Shown here piece after piece: positions 6,915 to 13,184 of a stretch of DNA of 14,692 nt (positions within the stretch are counted from its first letter, which is position 1; every line of letters starts with the position of its first letter). Source of the DNA: Actinomycetota bacterium. Its GTDB lineage: Bacteria > Actinomycetota > Humimicrobiia > Humimicrobiales > Humimicrobiaceae. A model generated the notes under the pieces. The model did not search any database and was not told the DNA's origin. It was given only the letters and a program-made list of their open reading frames with translations. The stretch spans positions 1 through 14,692 of the forward strand of contig VGAU01000018.1 of NCBI GenBank assembly GCA_016870675.1, written 5' to 3'. Both the position numbers and the translations under genes were made by a program.

Positions 6915-7238
6915 ATGAATATACAGTTTAAAAAAGGAGTCCTGGAATTATGTGCCCTGACGCTTCTGGCCAAGAAAAACCGGTACGGCTATGAGCTTGT
7001 AAATGAAATCTCTAAAAATATTTCTATTTCAGAAGGGACTATTTACCCGCTACTGAGGCGCCTGAAGAATGATGGGTATGTTACTACTTACCTTGAGGAG
7101 TCAAAAGAAGGAGCTCCCAGAAAGTACTACCAGTTAACTGAAACTGGGAAAAAGATGGAAAAGGAGCTTAGGGAAGAGTGGCTAATATTTGTTAAAAAAG
7201 TAAATAGTTTTTTAAAAGGTGGTGTGAAAAATGAATAA
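6915..7238 (+). CDS. PadR family transcriptional regulator
   Basis: A 107-residue winged-helix repressor of the short PadR type. The family pattern is clear: KGVLELCALTLLAKKNRYGYELV at the start, then the recognition region SEGTIYPLLRRLKNDGYVTTY, then the wing APRKYYQLTETGKK, and a short C-terminal helix for dimerisation. Short PadR proteins next to DUF1700 genes are generally thought to control the attached envelope genes. A GAGG ribosome site lies 10 nt before the ATG. The gene overlaps the next one by 8 bp, indicating translational coupling and one operon. The promoter just upstream carries a 9-bp direct repeat that this protein could bind. The inducer is unknown. Confidence 0.93.
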   Translation: MNIQFKKGVLELCALTLLAKKNRYGYELVNEISKNISISEGTIYPLLRRLKNDGYVTTYLEESKEGAPRKYYQLTETGKKMEKELREEWLIFVKKVNSFLKGGVKNE

Positions 7239-7806
7239 AAAAGACTTTATGAACAGGTTGTCATCATATCTTGGGGGAATTTCCGGAGGGGACAGGGAGG
7301 ATGTAATAAGTGATTTTGAAGAACATTTTAAGGAGGGATTAGCAGAAGGAAGAACTGAAGAAGATATCGCTGATTCCCTTGGTGACCCAAAGACTCTGGC
7401 AAATCAGATGAAAGCAAGCATACTGGTGAGTGAGGCAGAAAAAACCACATCTGCAGTAAATATAACCAGGGCAGTTTTTGCCACTCTCGGACTGGGATTT
7501 TTTAATCTTGTATTTATACTGGGACCCTTTATTGCTATTGCCGCAGTGCTGATATCCTTATTTGCTACAGCAATTAGTATTACAGCATCTGGAATTACTG
7601 TATTTTTAACTGCAATTTTTGGACCGATGTTTCCTCAGTATTTTACAGGTTTAGTTAATCCGGCTGCAGCTATATTTGGATCAATTGGATTAACCTGTTT
7701 TGGTATCTTGTTTTTTGTAGGTGATATATATCTGGCAAAATGGTTATACAGGTTGTTTGTGAGATATATAAAATTTAATTTGAGAATCATAACTGGAAAG
7801 GAGTAA
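7231..7806 (+). CDS. DUF1700 family membrane protein
   Basis: 191 residues. The N-terminal 60 form the DUF1700 helical region (MNKKDFMNRLSSYLGGIS, then DVISDFEEHFKEGLAEGRTE and IADSLGDPKTLANQM), which resembles domains found in HAAS-type envelope regulators. It is followed by about three to four hydrophobic stretches between 80 and 175. It starts inside the padR-like gene (8-bp overlap) and ends 4 nt before the DUF4097-like gene, whose ribosome site overlaps this stop. Tight coupling in padR-DUF1700-DUF4097 cassettes is a recurring arrangement linked to cell-envelope stress; the biochemical role of DUF1700 is not established. Confidence 0.88.
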   Translation: MNKKDFMNRLSSYLGGISGGDREDVISDFEEHFKEGLAEGRTEEDIADSLGDPKTLANQMKASILVSEAEKTTSAVNITRAVFATLGLGFFNLVFILGPFIAIAAVLISLFATAISITASGITVFLTAIFGPMFPQYFTGLVNPAAAIFGSIGLTCFGILFFVGDIYLAKWLYRLFVRYIKFNLRIITGKE

Positions 7807-7810
7807 AAAG

Positions 7811-8710
7811 ATGAAGTTCAATGTAAAAAAATTTGTTATATGGCTTGCTATTATTATGTTCGCGTCTTTTGCCATTGCTGCTATCGTCCTGGTGATAACC
7901 GGGGATTTCTCTATAGCAAGGGAACAGATTGATGAATCTAAAACTTTCGATGTCCAGGGGGTCAATGAAATTTATATAGACACGGTAAGTACAGATATTA
8001 ATATTATCCCCACTGACAAAGAAGAGATTGAAGTACATTTTTATGGCGAGGTTTCTACAAATATAAAAAGGGTTATACCATCTCTTGTTGCCTACAAGTC
8101 TGGTGATGAGCTGTGTATAGAGATTGTTTACCCAAAAACGTTTTTTATTGGATTTAATATACAGAGAACCAATCTGGATGTATACATCCCGGAGGATTCC
8201 ATAGAAGTCTTAAAAATAGCCACAGTATCGGCTGATACCGGTGTAAGTGATTTGAAGGTGGATAAGTTTAGTTTAAATGCTGTGTCTGGAGATTTTAAAG
8301 GAGAATCTTTATTTGCCGGAGATTTAAAGATTGCTTCAATCTCAGGGGATACTAGTCTAAAAGAGTATACGGGAGATATAGATGCTAATAATGTATCGGG
8401 AGATGTGGTACTGGAGGATGGAAGCCAGAATGATAATATTAAGATAGTTACAATTTCTGGTGAGGTTTATATAGAACAGGAAGATTCAAGTAATATGAAT
8501 ATCAGAACCATATCTGGTGGAGTCGAGATTAATCTTTCTGAAGATGCCCAGTTTTATCTCAAAGCAACAACTACATCGGGTAATATCGAAACCAGATTTC
8601 CAATTAAGATGATCTCTTCTGGAAGGAGAGATCTTGAAGGTATAGTTGGAAGTGATGAAAAAGAAATTAATGTCAGCACTATTTCAGGGGATATTGATGT
8701 AGATTATTAA
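7811..8710 (+). CDS. Membrane-anchored DUF4097 beta-repeat protein
   Basis: 299 residues. One TM helix (about 8-30) after a basic start, then an extracellular beta-solenoid-like region built from irregular repeats of the form [VI]SGD: TVSADTGVSDL, AVSGDFKG, SISGDTSL, NVSGDVVL, TISGEVYI, TISGGVEI, TTSGNIET and STISGDIDV. This is the DUF4097 pattern, as in YvlB-type proteins. AAGGAG overlapping the previous stop is its ribosome site. Position after padR and DUF1700 puts it in the same operon. Likely a surface structural or sensing component; no enzyme motif is visible. Confidence 0.85.
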   Translation: MKFNVKKFVIWLAIIMFASFAIAAIVLVITGDFSIAREQIDESKTFDVQGVNEIYIDTVSTDINIIPTDKEEIEVHFYGEVSTNIKRVIPSLVAYKSGDELCIEIVYPKTFFIGFNIQRTNLDVYIPEDSIEVLKIATVSADTGVSDLKVDKFSLNAVSGDFKGESLFAGDLKIASISGDTSLKEYTGDIDANNVSGDVVLEDGSQNDNIKIVTISGEVYIEQEDSSNMNIRTISGGVEINLSEDAQFYLKATTTSGNIETRFPIKMISSGRRDLEGIVGSDEKEINVSTISGDIDVDY

Positions 8711-8754
8711 ACAGCCTGGCAGGGTTAAAAAATATTTAATAAAAGGAGAGAGAG

Positions 8755-9513
8755 ATGATAAGAGTAAGTAAAAAAAGTCAGATTAAAAAAATAATCAAGG
8801 TGGCACTAATAGTTACTGTGATAAGTGTTTTGGCTATCTTTACTGCTTCCTGTAAATGGACTATAGGTTTGGTCAGGGGATCTGGAGACATTAAGACTGA
8901 AGAAAGAGATGTATCAGGTTTTGATGAGGTATATCTTTCAGGAATTGGGAATTTAATTATCGCTCAGGGAGATGAGGAATCATTGGTAATTGAAGCTGAC
9001 GATAATATAATTCCACTGATTAAGACAGATGTTTTTGGAAACAAGTTAAATATTAGTTTCAGGAGAGGCTATAATTTCATACCTACAGTAAAAATAAAGT
9101 ATTACCTGACAGTAATAGACCTGGACAAGATTTCCTTAAGCGGAGCCGGAGATATTGATTGCGATAATTTCAGCACCGACAGGTTAGAATTTGAGATCAG
9201 CGGTGCTGGAGATATAGATTTTAATATTAATGCTGAAAGTGTTGAAACCACTTCATCAGGAGCTGGAGATATTAATTTAGCCGGGAAAGTTGATAGCCAG
9301 GAGATAGATATAAGTGGAGTGGGAAAATACGATGCCGAAGAACTTGAAAGTAGAGAATGCAGTATTAGTCTTTCAGGAGCAGGAAGTGCCACAGTAAATG
9401 TTAGTGAAGAACTTGATATCAGCATTAGCGGAGTGGGGAATGTTTATTATGCTGGAGACCCGCATATAACACAGGATATTTCCGGGCTCGGAAAGGTAAA
9501 AAGTATTAACTGA
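8755..9513 (+). CDS. Head GIN domain (DUF2807-like) putative lipoprotein
   Basis: 252 residues. A basic start (MIRVSKKSQIKK), a hydrophobic segment (about 13-29) and a Cys at 33 (F-T-A-S-C) suggest a lipoprotein, although the -3 Thr is not ideal for a lipobox. The mature part begins GSGDIKTEERDVSGFDEVYLSG, a classic GIN-domain opening, and then repeats S-G-[AV/I]-G about every 20 residues (SGAGDID, SGAGDID, SGAGDIN, SGVGKYD, SGAGSATV, SGVGNVYY, SGLGKV), forming a right-handed beta-helix-like stack. The fold class is the same as in the preceding DUF4097 gene, but the repeat code is different. AAAGGAG precedes the ATG, and the 44-bp gap implies the same operon. Confidence 0.85.
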   Translation: MIRVSKKSQIKKIIKVALIVTVISVLAIFTASCKWTIGLVRGSGDIKTEERDVSGFDEVYLSGIGNLIIAQGDEESLVIEADDNIIPLIKTDVFGNKLNISFRRGYNFIPTVKIKYYLTVIDLDKISLSGAGDIDCDNFSTDRLEFEISGAGDIDFNINAESVETTSSGAGDINLAGKVDSQEIDISGVGKYDAEELESRECSISLSGAGSATVNVSEELDISISGVGNVYYAGDPHITQDISGLGKVKSIN

Positions 9514-9599
9514 ATATAGGGCAAGTTTAATAAAAAAAACGGTAGAATGTCGCGGGATAATTAAAATTAATATTATGATTGATAAAAAAGGAGTAAAAA

Positions 9600-10022
9600 A
9601 TGGTAAAACTTGATGAAAAAGAATTAAAAGAAGGGAAAAAGCAGCTGGAAGGGGTACTAATACTATGCTGGGTAATGGCTATTCTGACTGGAATAGGCAT
9701 CTTGTCTGGATTTGGCTGGGGTCATTTAGGGATTCTCAATAATTATTTAGATGATCCTTTTACTCTGCATGCTGCGACAGATGTTATTAGAAACCTGATA
9801 AGTTTTCCTTTCAGAATGGTATATTCTTTAATTGTTCCGGCATTATATATAGTAGAGTTGATCGGTATTTACCAGAGAAGGGTTTTTGCAGTTCCACTTG
9901 GTAGAGCGGTTTTAGTAGTAACTATGGTGTTCTTTTTCCCTGTTGGGACCATAATAGGAGCGGTTCTATGGAAGAGATTTAATCATCCGCTTTCCAAGAA
10001 ATATTTAAATTATGAAAATTGA
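9600..10022 (+). CDS. Small multi-TM membrane protein, unknown function
   Basis: 140 residues with a charged N-terminus (KLDEKELKEGKK) and three hydrophobic helices (about 17-37, 70-90, 102-124). The end FPVGTIIGAVLWKRFNHPLSKKYLNY resembles the PxGTIIGxxxLW tail of several small uncharacterised membrane proteins. A clear AAAAGGAG ribosome site precedes the ATG. It lies 86 bp after the GIN gene on the same strand and may be the last gene of the PadR operon or a separate unit. I do not recognise the family. Confidence 0.75.
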   Translation: MVKLDEKELKEGKKQLEGVLILCWVMAILTGIGILSGFGWGHLGILNNYLDDPFTLHAATDVIRNLISFPFRMVYSLIVPALYIVELIGIYQRRVFAVPLGRAVLVVTMVFFFPVGTIIGAVLWKRFNHPLSKKYLNYEN

Positions 10023-10190
10023 TACTATCAGGTGATGAAATTTAATTAAAAAAATTGCTGTTTTTTAAAGGGAGATTCTCAATTAAATAATTTAAAATTT
10101 TATTTGCTTGAGCTGAAAAAAGATTTAACTTCAGTTACAATATATGAGCTGTTTTAATTTTAATTTAATACTGTTTTTTTAAAATGTATT

Positions 10191-10196
10191 TATAAT
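10191..10196 (+). promoter_or_regulatory. Possible -10 box for the 76-residue protein
   Basis: TATAAT lies about 38 nt before the ATG at 10235. The -35 at 17 bp (ATACTG) is weak. A purine-rich AAAAGGGG ribosome site lies between the two. Confidence 0.3.
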
Positions 10197-10234
10197 AAAA
10201 TATTAAATTATAGTAAGAGAAAAAGGGGAATAAA

Positions 10235-10465
10235 ATGACTGATGAAAATAATTCATCTAAGCAGTATCGTCAAGAGAGAAAAAGAATGAAAAACCACGGT
10301 GGTTCTGGAATTGCAGGTGCCGCTTATTTTATGGCTTTCGTTGGTGCAGCAGTCTATTACATTCAACATGCAACCACTTTTGGAATCGGCGTGCTTGGTT
10401 TCTTAAAAGCCCTTGTTTGGCCAGCGTTTCTAATTTACAATTTACTAGAGTTTCTTAAAATGTAG
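10235..10465 (+). CDS. Conserved two-TM small protein, unknown function
   Basis: 76 residues. A very hydrophilic, basic N-terminus (SSKQYRQERKRMKNHG) is followed by two hydrophobic helices (about 26-44 and 50-72) with a YYIQHATTFGIGVLGFLKALVWPAFLIYNLL core. I associate this pattern with small uncharacterised inner-membrane proteins in many bacteria, from memory and without a search. It has a good AAAAGGGG ribosome site and its own possible -10. It is the last intact gene of the + strand block; the region after it contains a transposase remnant. Confidence 0.7.
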   Translation: MTDENNSSKQYRQERKRMKNHGGSGIAGAAYFMAFVGAAVYYIQHATTFGIGVLGFLKALVWPAFLIYNLLEFLKM

Positions 10466-10538
10466 GTACTTTAACTCTTTATAATAGCACTTAACATAGA
10501 GAAACCAATAATGGTAATTACCAAAGTCATCAACATAT

Positions 10539-10653
10539 ACTAAACATTTTAATGTAGAAGAATTTGAACCCCTATTTAGACATAAGATACTTTCAATGCT
10601 AAAGAAAAAGAGACTAATTAGAGACAGGGTAGTAGAACTTATATCATCCCTCT
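10539..10653 (+). pseudogene. Transposase remnant (IS91-like group, tentative)
   Basis: In the + frame starting at 10554 the sequence reads VEEFEPLFRHKILSMLKKKR followed by LIRDRVVELISS. The F-x-x-L-F-R-H-K-[IV]-L-x-M-L pattern followed by a [KR]-x-I-x-x-x-x-[IV] helix matches the region before the 'SWRHSGF' motif of IS91-like/Y2-type transposases as I remember them. There is a stop at 10515 and the match ceases at about 10650, where glmS ends on the other strand, so neither end of an element is present. No inverted repeats were seen. Recognition is from memory. Confidence 0.45.
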
Positions 10654-12480
10654 TCATTCCACTGTTACACTTTTAGCAAGATTCCGCGGTTTATCTACAT
10701 CATATCCCTTCAGGGAAGCGATATAATAAGCTAAAAGTTGCAGGGGTATAATTGTAATCAGGGGTGAAAACTGCTCATCTACCCTGGGAATAAAAATCAC
10801 TTCTTTGACATAATCTTTTATCTGTTTGTTCCCTGAAGTTGCTATAGCAATGATTTTGCCTTGCCGGGCTAATATTTCCTGGATATTGGATGCCATTTTG
10901 TTAAAAATAAACGAATCGTTAGCTATGCATACCACTGCTCTATATTCGTCAATAAGAGCAATGGGGCCATGTTTCATTTCTCCGGCAGCATATCCTTCAG
11001 TAGGAATATAAGAAATCTCTTTAAGTTTTAATGCTCCTTCTAAAGCTGTAGGAAAGTTAATATTCCTTCCTAAATAAAGAAATGCTCCAAAATGAAGATG
11101 TTTTTTAGCAATCTCTTTTATATTTCTTGAATTTCCAAGAATCTCTTCCTGTTTAGAAGGTATACTCTTAAGAACATCTATTGCCTTATTTATATGATTT
11201 TTGCTTAATGTCTTTTTTAATTCAGCCAAGTATAACCCTAAAAGATAAAGAACCATGATTTGAGCTGTATAGGCCTTGGTGGAAGCTACGCTTATCTCAG
11301 GGCCAGCATGAGTATAGATAGTAGCATCAGACTCTCTAGTTAAGGATGAACCCAACACATTGCAGATAGAAAGAACTTTGACTTTATTTTTCTTTGCTTC
11401 TCTTACTGCTGCCAGAGTATCTGCAGTCTCACCCGATTGACTAATTGCAATAACTAATGTTTTTTCTCTCATAACAGGATTTCTATATCTAAATTCACTG
11501 CCAAAATCTACCCCGACAGGAATACGTACAAATGACTCTATAATATACTTACCAATCAAGCTGGCGTGATAGGCTGTTCCACACGCAATGATAACTAAAT
11601 TTTCTATTTTCTTAAGAAAACTACTTTCTATGTTAAAGCTCTCAAATCTAATTGCGCCTTCAGCTGTTACATAGTGAGAAATAATTCTTGAAAGAACCTG
11701 GGGTTGCTCATAAATCTCTTTTAACATAAAGTGAGCAAATCCACCTTTTTGGACCTCCTCTATATCGTAAGAAATAGTATCTACTTTTTTTGGTACTGTA
11801 TTCCCTTTTAGGTCAGATATTTGAACAGCATCTTTAGTAACAACAGCTATTTGATCATCGTGAAGATATATCACTTTCTTAGTATGGTTTAAAATTGCCG
11901 AAACATCTGAGACTATGAAATTTTCTTGTTTACCTAAACCGATAGCTAAAGGAGAATCGTGTCTCACGGCTACTATTTTATCTGGATCATCACGGCTTAT
12001 AATACCTAAGGCGTAGGAACCTTTTATTTTCCTTAAAGCCTTTCTTACGGCATCTTCTAAATTTCCTTTATAGAATTTGCTAATCAAATGAGCGACTACC
12101 TCGGTATCTGTCTCAGATGCGAACTTACAACCATCCTTTTCCAAATCCTTCTTCAAATTATTGAAATTTTCAATTATTCCATTGTGAACCACTATGATTC
12201 TTTTAAAACGGTCCGTATGAGGATGGGCATTAACTTTAGAGGGCTTTCCATGAGTAGCCCAACGAGTATGACCTAATCCTACGGCACCTAAAATATTTCT
12301 TTTCTTTAGAAGTCCTTCTAAATCGCTAATTCTACTTTTGCATTTCGCAATGAATAACTTATCTTTATCAAGAATTGCTATACCTGTGGAATCATAACCT
12401 CGATATTCAAGTTTTTTAAGGCCTTCAATAATTATTGGCATAGAATTTTTATTACCAATATATCCTATTATTCCACACAT
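10654..12480 (-). CDS. glmS: Glutamine-fructose-6-phosphate aminotransferase (isomerizing)
   Basis: A full-length 608-residue enzyme that converts fructose-6-phosphate and glutamine to glucosamine-6-phosphate and glutamate, the entry step to UDP-GlcNAc for peptidoglycan. The Ntn glutaminase domain starts with the nucleophile Cys2 (MCGIIGYIG) and shows RWATHGKPS, HNGIIENF and SETDTEVVAHLI. The two SIS sugar-isomerase domains include ACGTAYHA, ISQSGETADTLAA, EISVASTKAYTAQI and EGALKLKEISYIPTEGY. It ends in the invariant DKPRNLAKSVTVE. AAGGAG lies 6 nt before the ATG. It follows a guaA remnant by 37 nt, too short to hold a glmS ribozyme, and it is the last gene of the - strand block. The identification is secure. 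Confidence 0.98.
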   Translation of the reverse strand: MCGIIGYIGNKNSMPIIIEGLKKLEYRGYDSTGIAILDKDKLFIAKCKSRISDLEGLLKKRNILGAVGLGHTRWATHGKPSKVNAHPHTDRFKRIIVVHNGIIENFNNLKKDLEKDGCKFASETDTEVVAHLISKFYKGNLEDAVRKALRKIKGSYALGIISRDDPDKIVAVRHDSPLAIGLGKQENFIVSDVSAILNHTKKVIYLHDDQIAVVTKDAVQISDLKGNTVPKKVDTISYDIEEVQKGGFAHFMLKEIYEQPQVLSRIISHYVTAEGAIRFESFNIESSFLKKIENLVIIACGTAYHASLIGKYIIESFVRIPVGVDFGSEFRYRNPVMREKTLVIAISQSGETADTLAAVREAKKNKVKVLSICNVLGSSLTRESDATIYTHAGPEISVASTKAYTAQIMVLYLLGLYLAELKKTLSKNHINKAIDVLKSIPSKQEEILGNSRNIKEIAKKHLHFGAFLYLGRNINFPTALEGALKLKEISYIPTEGYAAGEMKHGPIALIDEYRAVVCIANDSFIFNKMASNIQEILARQGKIIAIATSGNKQIKDYVKEVIFIPRVDEQFSPLITIIPLQLLAYYIASLKGYDVDKPRNLAKSVTVE

Positions 12481-12518
12481 AAAATTCTCCTTAGTTTAAT
12501 TACTTTCTTTAGAAAATC

Positions 12519-12790
12519 TTACTCCCATTCAATCGTACCTGGTGGTTTAGATGAGATATCGTATACCACTCGATTTATCCCTCTGACTTCATTTATAATA
12601 CGGTTAGAAATTCTCTCCAGTAAATCGTCTGGAAGCCTCGCCCAATGCGCGGTCATTGTGTCCTCACTGGTAACTGCTCTTATAGCTATTACATTCTCAT
12701 AAGTTCTTTCAAACCCATAACACTTACCGTTTTTATAGGTAGAATAAGACAAAATGACTGCCATAGTTCCCTGTATAATCCACTTTTTTT
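12519..12790 (-). pseudogene. guaA: Decayed C-terminal fragment of GMP synthase
   Basis: About 90 residues of the GuaA dimerisation domain in two frames. The first part reads KKSGLYRELWQSFCLILPIK then TVSVMG, matching the 'GLYDKIWQAFAVLLPVKSVGVMG' region of GuaA. The second part reads ERTYENVIAIRAVTSEDTMT and AHWARLPDDLL, and ends NRVVYDISSKPPGTIEWE, a complete GuaA end. The two are joined by a one-base deletion at about 12711-12712 (GGT TT- GAA). The glutaminase and ATP-pyrophosphatase domains (over 400 residues) are missing, so no GMP synthase can be made here. The remnant starts right after the stop of the zinc-ribbon gene. Sequence conservation is still high, so the decay is probably recent. 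Confidence 0.85.
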
Positions 12791-12791
12791 A

Positions 12792-12923
12792 TCATTGCTC
12801 TCTTTCTTCCTTAGACTCCTTCGATAAACAATCCTTGCAAATGTAGGAATCATCTTCAGGAAAAAACTGATACTCAACTGTTGTAGTCAATCGTTTTCCA
12901 CACAAATTACATACCTTTTCCAT
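12792..12923 (-). CDS. 43-residue zinc-ribbon protein
   Basis: A short protein, MEKVCNLCGKRLTTTVEYQF followed by FPEDDSYICKDC and a charged tail ending REQ. Four cysteines, C5, C8, C29 and C32, form CX2C-X20-CX2C, the pattern of a small zinc ribbon or rubredoxin-like knuckle. A strong GAGGGGGTG ribosome site lies about 6 nt before the ATG, arguing that it is translated. Its stop directly abuts the guaA remnant, so its original 3' flank may be gone. It could deliver metal or bind nucleic acid; no partner is evident except the adjacent Cys-rich and Fe-S proteins. Confidence 0.7.
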   Translation of the reverse strand: MEKVCNLCGKRLTTTVEYQFFPEDDSYICKDCLSKESKEEREQ

Positions 12924-12950
12924 AATAAGCACCCCCTCAAATGGCTTTTA

Positions 12951-12978
12951 AATTTAATTCCTGCGATGCCAAAGTCAA
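12951..12978 (-). promoter_or_regulatory. Possible internal promoter ahead of the zinc-ribbon gene
   Basis: On the - strand, TTGACT (12973-12978), a 16-bp spacer and TAAATT (12951-12956). The -35 is good and the -10 only partial. It would serve the zinc-ribbon gene and possibly glmS. Confidence 0.3.
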
Positions 12979-12995
12979 AAACTAATTTACTTAGC

Positions 12996-13169
12996 TCATT
13001 CCCGCGCTGTTTCTTTTTCGCCTGATTTTACTTTCTTTTGCTTTGCTCCTTTAAACTGTCTTGGCCTTGGCTCACCACAATAAAATTCTTCGCATTGCAA
13101 AACAGGAAATTTTCTTCGAAAAGAACAATCGCTATCGTGAACGCAGGTAATACACAGCCCTTTCTTCAC
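12996..13169 (-). CDS. 57-residue Cys-rich protein
   Basis: Begins at GTG and reads MKKGLCITCVHDSDCSFRRK, then FPVLQCEEFYCGEP, and ends in a lysine-rich tail (AKQKKVKSGEKETARE). Cysteines C6, C9, C15, C26 and C31 suggest a metal or Fe-S site. The start is fixed by an ideal AAGGAGGT ribosome site 7 nt upstream, 15 nt after the stop of the glutamate-synthase-like gene, so the two are cotranscribed and probably coupled. The opening GLCITCVHDSDC resembles the N-terminal GLCVTCLDGC of that neighbour, suggesting a related metal-binding motif. I recall similar short proteins in anaerobe genomes but cannot name the family. Confidence 0.75.
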   Translation of the reverse strand: MKKGLCITCVHDSDCSFRRKFPVLQCEEFYCGEPRPRQFKGAKQKKVKSGEKETARE

Positions 13170-13176
13170 AATCGTT

Positions 13177-13184
13177 ACCTCCTT
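13177..13184 (-). promoter_or_regulatory. Perfect ribosome binding site for the 57-residue protein
   Basis: AAGGAGGT on the - strand, a full anti-16S match, starting immediately after the TAG of the upstream gene and 7 nt before the GTG start. It decides the start codon and indicates reinitiation-type coupling. Confidence 0.85.

Noticed and set aside
9102..9425. Long - strand frame inside the GIN-domain gene, rich in Ser/Pro/Leu
   Set aside because: It is the mirror of the repeated SGAGD codons on the + strand, not a gene.
8755..9513. Repeat array in the GIN gene as a possible DNA-level tandem repeat
   Set aside because: The periodicity is at protein level (SGxG about every 20 residues); the DNA copies differ too much to be a true tandem DNA repeat.
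10046..10068. TTAAAAAA/TTTTTTAA hairpin after the 140-residue gene as a terminator
   Set aside because: The stem is made only of A-T pairs in an AT-rich gap, too weak to call.
10445..10657. A 70-codon - strand frame overlapping the end of glmS and the 76-residue gene
   Set aside because: Low-complexity composition, no ribosome site of note, and it lies opposite the better-supported transposase remnant.
12481..12518. Possible glmS ribozyme/riboswitch before glmS
   Set aside because: Only 37 nt separate the guaA remnant from glmS, and the upstream sequence is protein-coding in origin, so there is no room for the ribozyme core.
12519..12764. An intact 81-residue protein on the - strand
   Set aside because: Its first 18 or so residues are out of frame relative to guaA; the reading frame is a product of the frameshift in the guaA remnant.
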